A stretch of 64,000 nt of DNA from Paenibacillus sp. BIC5C1 (GTDB lineage Bacteria; Bacillota; Bacilli; Paenibacillales; Paenibacillaceae): the NCBI RefSeq assembly GCF_032399705.1, contig NZ_CP135922.1, positions 3,038,001-3,102,000 of the forward strand, read 5' to 3'. Shown here one piece after another: positions 35,788-46,084 of the stretch. Below the pieces are notes generated by a model. That model was not told the origin of the DNA and searched no databases. It saw only the letters and a program-made list of their open reading frames with translations. Position numbers and translations under genes: made by a program. The number at the start of each line of letters is the position of its first letter. The stretch's first letter is position 1.

Positions 35788-36951
35788 ATGAATAAAAAAG
35801 TATATGTCCTGGCAATCGCAGCATTTGTGGTTGGTACCGTTGAACTCATTTTAGGCGGCATTCTGGACTTGATCGCGACAGATCTTCACCTGACTTTGGC
35901 AAAAGCCGGATATTTAATTTCCATCTTCTCACTTGTCTATGCGCTATCTGCGCCTATTTTGTTGAATATGACGGCCAGATTCGAACGTAAAAAAGTATAT
36001 ATGTGCACTTTATTCGTTTTTCTAATCAGCAATCTGATCTCTGCGTTCAGTGCCAATTTCTATATGCTCCTGGCAGGCAGAGCACTGGGGGCCGCGACGG
36101 GATCTCTGATTTTTGTCCTGTCTCTGACGCTGGCAGCCCGTATTGTAGAGCCCCAGTATAAAGGGCGTGCTGTGGGAATTATCACGATGGGAGGAAGTGC
36201 TTCACTGATCCTGGGTGTACCTATCGGAATCTTTGTGGGTAACCTGGCCGGATGGCGTGAAGTGTTTATGTTAATCGCAATTCTGACTGCAGTGGTCATG
36301 GTTGCCATTGGCATTGCCATGGATCGTGTGCAGCCGATTCCGGCAGTGCCCCTGAAGAAGCAGCTTACTGCTCTATGGAACCCGAAAATGCTGGCAATCC
36401 ATGTTACAACATTGCTTGTGCTCGCAGGACATTTGACGTTATATGCCTATTTCACACCATTTCTCCAGGAAGCGCTGGGAGCCAGCTCAACAATGGTCAC
36501 CTTTATCTATATGATGTTTGGTATTGCTGCTGTAGCAGGCGGCGGGATCGGCGGCATATTATCAGATCGCTTACACCCAGCCCAAGCCATTATCATCGTG
36601 CTGATACCCTTTATTATAAGTATGGCGGTAATTCCGTTTAGTACCGGCTTGCCTTTGATTGCTTTCTTGATTCTGCTAAGTATCTGGAGTGCATTAAGCT
36701 GGACTGTTACCCCGGTACAAAATAGTCTGATTATCAAAACCTCTCCGGCAACGGCTGAAACGTTAATTAGCACCAATTCAGGAATTGCACATGCAGGTAT
36801 TGCTCTCGGAACCTATATTGGCGGCGTAGTTATCGATCATTCGTCCATTATGTATACAGGATGGGTGGGATCGGTTCTGATCCTGATGGGTCTGGTGTCG
36901 GCAGTTTACGCAATTAATCGCAAAGAGCAAACGGTTCAGGCAGTTGGTTAA
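35788..36951 (+). CDS. 12-TM MFS exporter (AraJ/YdhP-like DHA1 group)
   Basis: Major-facilitator exporter of 387 residues with about twelve membrane helices. Early motif FVVGTVELILGGILDLIATDL, then LAGRALGAATGSLIFVL and GGSASLILGVPIGIFVG (motif C, antiporter type) match the AraJ/sugar-efflux group. ATG at 35788 with a GAGGGGGATTC site. Single-gene unit with strong terminator; exported compound unknown. Confidence 0.88.
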   Translation: MNKKVYVLAIAAFVVGTVELILGGILDLIATDLHLTLAKAGYLISIFSLVYALSAPILLNMTARFERKKVYMCTLFVFLISNLISAFSANFYMLLAGRALGAATGSLIFVLSLTLAARIVEPQYKGRAVGIITMGGSASLILGVPIGIFVGNLAGWREVFMLIAILTAVVMVAIGIAMDRVQPIPAVPLKKQLTALWNPKMLAIHVTTLLVLAGHLTLYAYFTPFLQEALGASSTMVTFIYMMFGIAAVAGGGIGGILSDRLHPAQAIIIVLIPFIISMAVIPFSTGLPLIAFLILLSIWSALSWTVTPVQNSLIIKTSPATAETLISTNSGIAHAGIALGTYIGGVVIDHSSIMYTGWVGSVLILMGLVSAVYAINRKEQTVQAVG

Positions 36952-37005
36952 TGCATTCATTTAAAAGTTGTCTATGTAAACTGCTCGATATTGTTTTACT
37001 TCAAC

Positions 37006-37049
37006 AAACCTCTGTGATCCAAAAATTATTGGATCACAGAGGTTTTTTT
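37006..37049 (+). terminator. terminator after MFS gene
   Basis: AAACCTCTGTGATCC and GGATCACAGAGGTTT form a perfect 15-bp stem with a ten-base loop and a T-run. Confidence 0.9.
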
Positions 37050-37193
37050 AATAACATTAGGCATAATATCTCTATATTCAATTTGCAAAGGAACTTGATT
37101 TATTTAAGTTATCCCATATAATTATAATAGCTTTATAAAGTATCTTAATTTATAAGTTCAAATATCAATATTAGACGTAGAGGGGAAACAATC

Positions 37194-37769
37194 ATGAGCA
37201 ATATCACAACAAAATCGGAAAAACAAAAAATGATCGATGGTGAGCTATACTTGGCTTCCGATCCCCAATTGTCTCAAGACAGGGAATATGCAAGAAGAAT
37301 GACACGCATGTACAACCAGACGACAGAAACAGATGGTGAGCTCCGTACAAAGGTATTGAAAGAGCTGCTAGGTTCAACGGGTGAACACCTGAGCATGGAA
37401 CCGAATATTCATTTTGACTATGTTTACAACATTCATGTTGGAGAGCATTTCTATACCAACTTTAACTGTACGATACTTGATGTATGTGAAGTGCGCATCG
37501 GGGATAACTGTTTAATGGGACCTGACGTTCACATATATACCGCTACGCATCCCTTGAATCCATTCGAACGGATAACAGGTGCCGAGTATGGGAAACCAGT
37601 GACAATCGGGAATAATGTTTGGATCGGAGGCAGGGCAGTCATTAATCCAGGGGTCACCATTGGGGACAATGTCGTTATTGCTTCCGGCGCTGTAGTCACA
37701 AAAGATGTTCCGGACAATATGATTGTTGGTGGAAATCCTGCTAGAATCATTAGAGAGATAGAGCTTTAA
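37194..37769 (+). CDS. sugar O-acetyltransferase (maltose/galactoside acetyltransferase family), copy 1
   Basis: Acetyl-CoA-dependent transferase, 191 residues. The N-terminal Mac cap domain ([14 protein letters not shown]) is followed by left-handed beta-helix hexapeptide repeats ([40 protein letters not shown]) with the catalytic His in [12 protein letters not shown] at 37194 with a GAGGGGAAACAATC site. Followed after 41 bp by a paralogue, giving a tandem pair. Confidence 0.9.
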   Translation: MSNITTKSEKQKMIDGELYLASDPQLSQDREYARRMTRMYNQTTETDGELRTKVLKELLGSTGEHLSMEPNIHFDYVYNIHVGEHFYTNFNCTILDVCEVRIGDNCLMGPDVHIYTATHPLNPFERITGAEYGKPVTIGNNVWIGGRAVINPGVTIGDNVVIASGAVVTKDVPDNMIVGGNPARIIREIEL

Positions 37770-37810
37770 TCTATTCAATTTGGACAGAAGAGTTGGAGGC
37801 ATAAGAATTC

Positions 37811-38398
37811 ATGACAGAAAAAGAGAAATCACAACTGGGACTACTGTATAATGCGAATTACGACAAAGAATTAATTGATGAGCGGCTGTACGCAAAGGGG
37901 CTTTGCTACGAGTATAATCAGCTTCATCCAGGCAAGATCTCTGAGAGAGAGGCGCTGCTCAAAAAGTTGCTTGGAAAAACAACGGATCGTTTCCTGATCG
38001 AGCAGCCTTTTGTATGTGACTACGGCTATAACATTGAAATTGGTGAGAACTTCTATAGCAATCATAATATCGTTATGCTGGACGGGGCAAAAATTAGTTT
38101 TGGTGACAACGTTTTTGTTGCACCGAATTGTGGATTCTATACTGCTGGTCATCCTTATGATGTGGAGCAACGTAACGAGGGTCTCGAAATTGTAGGTCCG
38201 ATCACAGTGGGCAATAATGTATGGATTGGTGGCGGCGTGACTGTGCTTGCAGGTGTGACCATTGGAGATAACACAATTATCGGAGCAGGAAGTGTAGTTA
38301 CCAGGGACATTCCTTCGGATGTAATTGCTGCGGGTAATCCATGCAGAGTTATTCGCAAAATAACAGAAGCAGACAAAACGAAGTATAGAAGAAGCTAA
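37811..38398 (+). CDS. sugar O-acetyltransferase, copy 2
   Basis: A 195-residue paralogue of the gene before it with the same cap (YDKELIDERLYAKGLCYEYN) and hexapeptide helix ([46 protein letters not shown]); catalytic His in YTAGHPYDV. Divergence of the cap suggests different acceptors. Own GGAGGCATAAGAATTC site; ends at a terminator. Confidence 0.9.
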   Translation: MTEKEKSQLGLLYNANYDKELIDERLYAKGLCYEYNQLHPGKISEREALLKKLLGKTTDRFLIEQPFVCDYGYNIEIGENFYSNHNIVMLDGAKISFGDNVFVAPNCGFYTAGHPYDVEQRNEGLEIVGPITVGNNVWIGGGVTVLAGVTIGDNTIIGAGSVVTRDIPSDVIAAGNPCRVIRKITEADKTKYRRS

Positions 38399-38422
38399 TT
38401 CAAGTGTATAGAAACCCTCAGA

Positions 38423-38452
38423 ATGCCCGATGTTTTTCATCGGGTGTTTTTA
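38423..38452 (+). terminator. terminator after acetyltransferase pair
   Basis: GCCCGATG and CATCGGGT form the stem around TTTTT, followed by GTTTTT. Confidence 0.75.
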
Positions 38453-38514
38453 AACCCTTTGGAGATATTGTATAGTTACTACATTGGAGAAGAAACTATG
38501 GAGCAGGGGTGCTT

Positions 38515-39519
38515 ATGAAAATAGCGAATGCGTATTTGATGAAAGAAATTAATATAAACCATGTACGCCAGGTCATGAAACGGATGGAAACAGCAACCAA
38601 GCCACAACTGGCCTCCTTGACCAAGCTCAGTGTAGTAACCGTCAATTCACTGGTAAAAGAGTTGTGTGAACTGGGTGAACTGTTTGAGGACGAGACAGTA
38701 CCTTCCAACGGAGGGAGACCTGCATTAACTTACCGATATAATTACGATTTTAGCTTGGCTTTGGTCATGTATATCAACGAAAAGCAGGGGCAAGATCTGA
38801 TTACAGCCACTGTCATTAATCTAGAGGATAACATGGTGTTTAGAGAAGAATATACAATGCCCACCTTTGACCAGAAATATTTCTATGAAATCATTGGAAA
38901 TGTACTGTCTCAGCATACTTCCATTAAAGTGATCGGTATCGGTATTCCGGGGCAAACCGTGAATGGAGAAATTACGGTGAGCAGTCATCGGCAGTTAGAA
39001 GGTATCCGCATGATTGAAGATCTTGAAGCACAGTTCGGAGTACCAGTTCTGGTGGAAAATGATGTGAACGCTGCAATTAGCGGATATTGCGCCAAAAAAG
39101 AGTTAGACGAGGATCAATGTGTCATCGGAATTTATTTTCCAACCAAATATCCTCCAGGCATGGGCATTTATCTGAACGGTAAAGTGATCAGAGGAAAACT
39201 TGGCATGGCCGGGGAGGTCAAATACCTTCCTATGGGAATTGATTGGTATAATTCAGTGGAAAAGGAAGCATTTATTGCAACGGTATGCAAAATGATTCAA
39301 ACGGTAAATGCGATTCTTGCTCCAGACCAGGTTGTGATTTATCAGAAGATCGTTGAAGAAGATGCTTTGGTTCAAGCATGGCAAATGTATCAAGCGGATC
39401 TGTCCATGCCATCTTATCCTGATGTCATTCTGATCGATTCTTTCCGGGAAGACTTTGAAGCAGGGATGCGATGGCTGACATTGAAATCGTTGGAACCGGA
39501 TCTGGTTCAATTCAACTGA
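38515..39519 (+). CDS. ROK family transcriptional regulator
   Basis: A 334-residue protein: N-terminal MarR-like helix-turn-helix (residues about 8-65; HVRQVMKRMETATKPQLASLTKLS) and a ROK sugar-kinase-like domain (GIGIPGQTVNGEITVSSHRQLEG, VENDVNAAISGYC). The zinc CxCGxxGC motif of ROK kinases is absent, so it is a regulator rather than an enzyme. A GTG at 38509 is possible, but ATG 38515 is better placed after GCAGGGGTG. No obvious operator; the divergent or neighbouring target is unclear, with the 6-phospho-beta-glucosidase nearby as a candidate. Confidence 0.85.
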   Translation: MKIANAYLMKEININHVRQVMKRMETATKPQLASLTKLSVVTVNSLVKELCELGELFEDETVPSNGGRPALTYRYNYDFSLALVMYINEKQGQDLITATVINLEDNMVFREEYTMPTFDQKYFYEIIGNVLSQHTSIKVIGIGIPGQTVNGEITVSSHRQLEGIRMIEDLEAQFGVPVLVENDVNAAISGYCAKKELDEDQCVIGIYFPTKYPPGMGIYLNGKVIRGKLGMAGEVKYLPMGIDWYNSVEKEAFIATVCKMIQTVNAILAPDQVVIYQKIVEEDALVQAWQMYQADLSMPSYPDVILIDSFREDFEAGMRWLTLKSLEPDLVQFN

Positions 39520-39651
39520 AGTCGGGACTCACTATATTAGTAAAAAATCCTCCAGCAGCAAACAATACATCATCAGATCGTATATCAATGCATGTCCTTG
39601 TTTTCTGCTGGGGGAGAGCAGGAATGTACCTGCTACGGATGTAACAACTAC

Positions 39652-41169
<1,518 letters not shown>

Positions 41170-41251
41170 TTACACGTCAAGTTTTACTTTTTATTTATTT
41201 TGAGGCAAACTGTAAATCATCATAGAAAATCAGCAAGGGAGGAGACTTCAT

Positions 41252-42220
41252 GTGTCCAAATTCGATGAAATTATGAAGCTATCCGGCTACTCGAAGGCCA
41301 CGGTGTCCAGAGTAATTAATCATTCACCGCATGTAAGTGACGAGGCCCGGCAAAAAATAACGCAAATCATGAAACAGCTAAACTATATTCCGAACCGAAA
41401 TGCCGTTTCGTTATCCACCGGACAGACCAAGCAGATTGGAATTGTCACATCCGCAACCAACGAAATTATCCTTACATTCATGAATCAATTCATTGATACA
41501 GCGATGGATTATGGATTTCAGACCCTGATCTATACTTCGCGTGGAGATAAAGAGATTGAATTGCAGGCGTTCGAGGATCTGCGGAGTAAACGGGTGGATG
41601 GACTGGTGATTATGACCTGTGTCAATCATCCAGACAAACTGAAAGCCTACTGCGAGTATGGTCCGATTGTATCCTGGCAGCGGATGGGAGATGACGAAAT
41701 TCCGTCAGTGGCTATGGACCAGGCGCAAGGCTATAAGCTGGCTCTTGAACATCTGGTGTCCAAGGGCTATACCCGCATTGCTAATGCCTTTGGCAGAGCA
41801 GAAAGTCTGAATACCCAGAGTCGGCGTGAAGCCTATGAATCATTTATGGCAGATAAGGGGCTGCCTATATTGCGTGAAGCTTATCAGTATTCCGTGTTCA
41901 GTTCATCTGACGGGGAAGAGGCGATGCGAAGAATGGCAAATGGGCCTGAACTTCCTCAAGCGGTGTTATGTTCAAATGATTATGCAGCAATCGGGATCTG
42001 GTCCGAAGCACGCAAACAGAATATACAAGTTCCCGAACAACTTGCTATTGTTGGTTTCGATGATATAGAGCTGTCCCGTGTGCTTGGAATAACGACCATA
42101 CATAATCCAATTGCAGAACAGGCTACTCAGGCATTTCATCGATTATGGGCCGTTCTTGGCAAGCAGGAGCTAGAGCCTCAGCAATTGGAATTCCAACTGA
42201 TCGAACGTGCAACTACCTGA
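41252..42220 (+). CDS. LacI family repressor, divergent from GH1 gene
   Basis: A 322-residue regulator: helix-turn-helix (residues about 10-30; YSKATVSRVINHSPHVSDEAR) with an unusually placed start (MSKFDEIMKLSGYSK rather than the usual TIKDVA), then the periplasmic-binding-like sugar domain (DGLVIMTC, AIVGFDDIELSRVLGITTI). GTG at 41252 with GGGAGGAG. Predicted to control the divergent 6-phospho-beta-glucosidase; no clean palindrome is obvious in the spacer. Confidence 0.88.
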   Translation: MSKFDEIMKLSGYSKATVSRVINHSPHVSDEARQKITQIMKQLNYIPNRNAVSLSTGQTKQIGIVTSATNEIILTFMNQFIDTAMDYGFQTLIYTSRGDKEIELQAFEDLRSKRVDGLVIMTCVNHPDKLKAYCEYGPIVSWQRMGDDEIPSVAMDQAQGYKLALEHLVSKGYTRIANAFGRAESLNTQSRREAYESFMADKGLPILREAYQYSVFSSSDGEEAMRRMANGPELPQAVLCSNDYAAIGIWSEARKQNIQVPEQLAIVGFDDIELSRVLGITTIHNPIAEQATQAFHRLWAVLGKQELEPQQLEFQLIERATT

Positions 42221-42305
42221 ATTTTTTTGTAGGGAAACGTACATCTTTGCCTATAAAATTTTTACAACATATAGAGGCTGGAAGCATAATAAAGGAGGGG
42301 TAGCT

Positions 42306-43514
42306 GTGGCCCGTGTTTTATTTATTAATGGTGGATCAGAGGGACATGTCAATCCAACGATTGGCGTGGTACAAGAGCTTATTACACGCGGGGAAGAGGT
42401 TGTATACTTCACTATAGAAGCGTATCGGGAACGAATGGAGAAGACGGGTGCTATAGTCCGAACCTTTGACGGTCAAAAATTCATTAAAGCTTTTGTCTCA
42501 GGTGGCAGAACTTATTTGCTCGAGCGAGTCAACGGTCTTTTGCTTACGGCAGATATCATCATTCCAAGTGTGCTCGAACAGATCGAGGGTGAACATTTTG
42601 ATTACATCATCCATGATTCCATGTTTGGCTGCGGACATTTGCTTGCGCAAATTCTGAAGCTGCCTGCAATTAATTCATGCACTTCTTTTGCGCAGACCGA
42701 AGAATCTTTCGATCATTTGATGCAACACTTTTTCTTAAATGTTCCTGCAGAAATCGTCCAACCTATAAAGGATTCATTCCATAGCCTGACAATCAGGTTA
42801 CAGGAAAAATATGATGTGGAGATTGCTTCGCCCTACGAGGTGTTTTGCAATCCTGCGCCGCTTACCATTGTATATACGACAAGGGAATTCCAGCCCAATG
42901 GAGAAGAATTCGACCACACGTATCAATTTGTAGGACCGTCCATATTTTCGCGATTAACGGATGATGACTTCGACCTGACAGCTATTAAAGGGAAAAGACT
43001 TATTTACATTTCACTGGGTACAATTTTTAACCAAGCTCTTGATTTCTATAGGCTTTGCTTGAAGGCATTGGGGAATACCGATCATACCATTGTCATGTCT
43101 GTAGGGGATAGAACACAGCTTGCTGATCTGGGAGCAATTCCGGAAAATTTCATCGTTAAACGTTATGTTCCGCAAATGGATGTATTGCAGTCCGCTAAAT
43201 TATTTATCACACACGGTGGGATGAACAGTACCAATGAAAGTTTATATTACGGGGTGCCCCTCATTATACTCCCTCAGAGCGCGGATCAGCCAATCATTGC
43301 AGAGCAGGTTGTTACTAGGGGAGCAGGCCTCCGTTTACAAATGCAAACCTTGACTGCCAGTCAGCTGCGTGAAGCTGTGGATCATGTGTTGAGCGTTCCT
43401 TCTTTTGAGAAAACTGCTGCGAATTTGAGGGAATCCTTTCGAAAATCAGGTGGATATCATTATGCTGTTGATGCCATTTTCGAATTTAAGACTCAACATA
43501 TCATTCACGGATAG
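42306..43514 (+). CDS. MGT-type UDP-glycosyltransferase (macrolide glycosyltransferase family)
   Basis: A GT1-family transferase of about 402 residues that moves sugar from a nucleotide donor to small molecules. N-terminal VLFINGGSEGHVNPTIGVVQEL is the acceptor-domain motif; the donor motif is FITHGGMNSTNESLYYGVPLII. Starts at GTG 42306 after AAAGGAGGGG; the upstream frame from 42207 overlaps the LacI gene and lacks a start signal. Relatives inactivate macrolides or decorate natural products; substrate unknown. Co-oriented with the LacI gene with an 85-bp gap. Confidence 0.87.
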   Translation: MARVLFINGGSEGHVNPTIGVVQELITRGEEVVYFTIEAYRERMEKTGAIVRTFDGQKFIKAFVSGGRTYLLERVNGLLLTADIIIPSVLEQIEGEHFDYIIHDSMFGCGHLLAQILKLPAINSCTSFAQTEESFDHLMQHFFLNVPAEIVQPIKDSFHSLTIRLQEKYDVEIASPYEVFCNPAPLTIVYTTREFQPNGEEFDHTYQFVGPSIFSRLTDDDFDLTAIKGKRLIYISLGTIFNQALDFYRLCLKALGNTDHTIVMSVGDRTQLADLGAIPENFIVKRYVPQMDVLQSAKLFITHGGMNSTNESLYYGVPLIILPQSADQPIIAEQVVTRGAGLRLQMQTLTASQLREAVDHVLSVPSFEKTAANLRESFRKSGGYHYAVDAIFEFKTQHIIHG

Positions 43515-43690
43515 TTCAGTCATTAATTATTCAAAATTGAAGCATTTCCGGACCAGAACCATGCGGTATACTGAACAAGACGTTTCAAGAGAAGCTGCAT
43601 TATTACAAATTATGTGGCTTCAAGTTGAAACATCTTGTAACAAGTTACATATTTCACAAACTAGCCGCTGGAAAGGTGAGATTGAACAGG

Positions 43691-43984
43691 ATGAAGACAG
43701 TCACGGGTCGATTCAGAATTGCAGGCATATGGGAAGGTGTATCATTATTGCTATTGATTTTTATAGCCATGCCGCTAAAATATTTTGCCGATATGTCTTC
43801 CCCAGTAACCATTATGGGAATGATTCACGGTATTCTTTTTCCGCTATATCTGATTGCACTTGTTCATTTAGCAGTTGTGAAGAAGTGGAAAGCTTCACGC
43901 TGGTTCATGGGATTGGTAGCAGGCTTATTGCCTTTCGGAACATTTGTATTCGAGTCCTATCTTCGCAAGAGAGACTGGAAGTAA
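43691..43984 (+). CDS. DUF3817 small membrane protein
   Basis: About 97 residues with three hydrophobic helices (VSLLLLIFIAMPLKY, MIHGILFPLYLIALVHLAVV, WFMGLVAGLLPFGTFVFE), the DUF3817/YdzA pattern (GIWEGVSLL, GPxHG-like IHG, LPFGTFVFE). ATG 43691 is preceded by AAAGGTGA at a rather long distance; GTG 43676 is an alternative. Function unknown. The overlapping frame 43450-44193 has no family resemblance and is a shadow. Confidence 0.8.
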   Translation: MKTVTGRFRIAGIWEGVSLLLLIFIAMPLKYFADMSSPVTIMGMIHGILFPLYLIALVHLAVVKKWKASRWFMGLVAGLLPFGTFVFESYLRKRDWK

Positions 43985-44012
43985 GGATTGCAGAAAAAAC
44001 AATGACAATGAC

Positions 44013-44056
44013 AGCAGGCGACCAACTCCGGATGTTATCCGAACTGGTCGCCTGCT
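44013..44056. terminator. hairpin between DUF3817 gene and small peptide gene
   Basis: AGCAGGCGACCA and TGGTCGCCTGCT form a perfect 12-bp stem with an inner CGGAT/ATCCG pair. Only short T-runs follow on either strand, so terminator strength is uncertain; it lies between convergent genes. Confidence 0.6.
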
Positions 44057-44098
44057 CGTTTCTGTGCAGGTTCTTTTCTTGGAAAGAGTGTGAAGCGC

Positions 44099-44236
44099 TT
44101 ATTTTACGGTGCCTGTTTGACGATCTGATAGCAGGCTTACTCCAATATCACCAGAGGCATCAGTTGCAGGTGCATACGCGGAGAAGGAGATAACAGCAAT
44201 CAGGGCAGTAAACAGTAAAAGAAAGGATTTTTTCAT
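44099..44236 (-). CDS. tiny secreted peptide, possibly Phr/signal-peptide-like
   Basis: A 45-codon frame from ATG 44236, preceded by an AGAGGTTATTGT site. Residues 1-21 are a clear signal peptide (MKKSFLLLFTALIAVISFSA, cleavage near AYA), leaving about 23 residues ending LLSDRQTGTVK. Length, secretion signal and a DRxTx-like segment near the C-terminus resemble Bacillus Phr pheromone precursors, but no rap gene is next to it. It may instead be an unrelated secreted peptide. Gene call moderate, role speculative. Confidence 0.55.
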   Translation of the reverse strand: MKKSFLLLFTALIAVISFSAYAPATDASGDIGVSLLSDRQTGTVK

Positions 44237-44401
44237 ACAATAACCTCTTTTCATATGGGATGATCTTCCAACTATATTTTAATGCAGGTAGGCTGTGTTT
44301 GAAAAGGAAATGTTTAGGCGAACGCAAAATTTGTACAGTAAGTCATTCGTGATAAAATATAGTTTAACTCTTGCTTCAACTGACTGAAAGGGGTGATCCT
44401 T

Positions 44402-44746
44402 ATGGAAGAGCTTAATGACATAACATCGATAGAATTGATCGAAGAGATGATTCAACAAAATGAATTGGTCTTTTTGTACGTATCACGGCCAGAGTGCAGT
44501 GTATGTCATGCCTTACTCCCTAAAATTAGGAATTTGCTCAAACCCTATCCACTGGTGCACCTTGTTCACATCAACGCGAGCCAAGTGGAAGAGGTGGCGT
44601 CCAGATTTCTTATTTTCTCAGTTCCCACGATGATTATGTTGGTGGAGCAGAAGGAATTTATTCGAGCTGATCGCTTTGTTCGCTTCGATCGATTGGAAGA
44701 GCAGGTGCAGCAGATTTATCATATGTACACCCGTCTTGAGGAATAG
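44402..44746 (+). CDS. thioredoxin-like protein
   Basis: A 114-residue thioredoxin-fold protein with the redox pair in RPECSVCHALLP (CxxC), the cis-proline in IFSVPTMIMLVEQ and LVHINASQVEEVASRF before it. No signal peptide, so cytoplasmic. ATG 44402 follows AAGGGGTGATCC. Similar to YtpP-type proteins of Bacillus, general thiol reductants. Single-gene unit with terminator. Confidence 0.88.
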   Translation: MEELNDITSIELIEEMIQQNELVFLYVSRPECSVCHALLPKIRNLLKPYPLVHLVHINASQVEEVASRFLIFSVPTMIMLVEQKEFIRADRFVRFDRLEEQVQQIYHMYTRLEE

Positions 44747-44761
44747 GAAGCATAATTATCG

Positions 44762-44788
44762 GCAGCTCACATAGGAGCTGCTTTTTTA
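44762..44788 (+). terminator. terminator after thioredoxin-like gene
   Basis: GCAGCTC, ACATAG, GAGCTGC stem-loop followed by TTTTTT. Confidence 0.85.
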
Positions 44789-44879
44789 CATATCTATCTC
44801 TAACGTCGGTGCTAAGTGATCAAGCTATCGCCAAAGCAAAAAAAAAATGTGGAAAATAATTAAAAGAAAAAGTGTTGTA

Positions 44880-44926
44880 TTGAAAACGGTTTTATGCTAA
44901 TTTAAAATATATAAAAACGTTTTTAT
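44880..44926 (+). promoter_or_regulatory. promoter of LacI gene with cre-like box and palindromic operator
   Basis: TTGAAA (44880-44885) and TAAAAT (44903-44908) with 17-bp spacing. TGAAAACGGTTTTA at 44881-44894 overlaps the -35 and fits the cre consensus at 13 of 14 positions. ATAAAAACGTTTTTAT at 44911-44926 is a perfect 16-bp palindrome just after the -10, repeated exactly upstream of the permease operon, so it is the probable operator of this LacI protein. Confidence 0.8.
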
Positions 44927-44944
44927 AGCAAAGGAACAAAAATT

Positions 44945-45967
44945 ATGGGAAAGATTACAATTAAAGATGTTGCAAGGGAAGCCGGTGTTTCCATTTCTAC
45001 GGTTTCGAACGCCTTGAACGGCGTGGATGTCTTAAATCCGGAAACTAAATCGCATGTTCTGAAAGTGGCAGAGCGTTTAAACTACGTTCCCAATCTGAAT
45101 GGCAAGCTGCTGAAATCCGGGCAAACCAAAATGCTGGGCTTTTTCACTACAAGTGTATCGGGTCCGTATTTCTATAAGCTGGTTGAGTCCATGTCTCGCG
45201 AATGTGATCGTTTAGGTTACGGTCTGAACGTATTTGTGACCAAGGATAAGCAGGTCATTATGAGTAATATTCTGGGACGGCGTGTGGATGGCGTCATCAT
45301 CTATGAAGAGCTTCGGATTGATGAGCAGGATATTGTCGCTATGGAGAAAGACAAGATCAAGGCTGTATTTCTGGATCGGGTCTATCAGAGTGATACGATG
45401 GGAAGCGTCATTTTTGACTCCTATGTGGCGGGTTACGAAGCGACCAAGTATTTAATTGGACTGGGGCATAAGAAAATCGCCTACATATCCGGCGTGGACA
45501 CCATGTTTGACAGTAATCAGCGTAGAGATGGATATCTGGCCGCTTTGCGTGAGTACCAGCTTCCACTGGATGATGATTACATCTTACAGGGATATTTTGA
45601 GGAAGAGGGCACCTATAGTGCTGTAAAATCTTTTCTTCATCTTCATCCTGCCAAGCTGCCTGATGCTTTTCTTGCAGGAAACGATGTGAGCGCAATCGGC
45701 TGCATTCATGCCCTGAAGTCTCATGGATTCGAGGTTCCTCAGGATATAAGTGTAGTAGGCTTCGATGATATTGATATTGCCCAATATTTTTCCCCACCAT
45801 TGAGTACCGTAAGAAACCAGATTGCAAGGCAAGGCATCCTGGCGGTCAATCACCTGGTTCGCATGATTAAGAAGAAGGAACATGGGGTTTCGCAAAAGCT
45901 GGCGGGTGAACTAATCATACGGGGCTCAAGTCATGTGAAGATCGACCGGAGTGATTTTTTAACATAG
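44945..45967 (+). CDS. LacI family repressor of the third importer/GH30 locus
   Basis: A 340-residue repressor with a classic N-terminus (ITIKDVAREAGVSISTVSNALNG, residues 3-26) and sugar-binding domain (VDGVIIYEELR, VVGFDDIDIAQYFSPPLSTV). ATG 44945 follows AAGGAACAAAAATT. Two identical palindromes, before its own gene and before the permease gene, support autoregulation plus control of the ABC-GH30 operon. Terminator overlaps its 3' end. Confidence 0.92.
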   Translation: MGKITIKDVAREAGVSISTVSNALNGVDVLNPETKSHVLKVAERLNYVPNLNGKLLKSGQTKMLGFFTTSVSGPYFYKLVESMSRECDRLGYGLNVFVTKDKQVIMSNILGRRVDGVIIYEELRIDEQDIVAMEKDKIKAVFLDRVYQSDTMGSVIFDSYVAGYEATKYLIGLGHKKIAYISGVDTMFDSNQRRDGYLAALREYQLPLDDDYILQGYFEEEGTYSAVKSFLHLHPAKLPDAFLAGNDVSAIGCIHALKSHGFEVPQDISVVGFDDIDIAQYFSPPLSTVRNQIARQGILAVNHLVRMIKKKEHGVSQKLAGELIIRGSSHVKIDRSDFLT

Positions 45968-45994
45968 CGGATTCAATCATTTCCGGTCTTTTTT
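45944..45994 (+). terminator. terminator overlapping end of LacI gene
   Basis: GACCGGA (45944-45950, still coding) pairs with TCCGGTC (45982-45988), helped by a GTGATT/AATCAT extension, followed by TTTTTT. Confidence 0.65.
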
Positions 45995-46033
45995 AATTAT
46001 AGATTTGAGATTAGGGGGTTTTTTTGTCGGAAA

Positions 46034-46049
46034 ATAAAAACGTTTTTAT
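46034..46049. promoter_or_regulatory. second copy of the LacI operator palindrome
   Basis: ATAAAAACGTTTTTAT, identical over 16 bp to the copy at 44911-44926, lies about 35 bp before the permease start. It should let the LacI protein block the ABC importer-GH30 operon. Confidence 0.8.
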
Positions 46050-46084
46050 GAAGGAATGCTTAAGTTGGAGGGGAGCAAAAGAGC

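Noticed and set aside
39550..39618. CTCCAGCAG and CTGCTGGGGG pairing after the ROK gene
   Set aside because: Loop of about 50 bases and no T-run in a useful place; not called as a terminator.
43450..44193. 247-residue plus-strand frame overlapping DUF3817
   Set aside because: No family resemblance, no ribosome site, and the DUF3817 frame has proper membrane helices.
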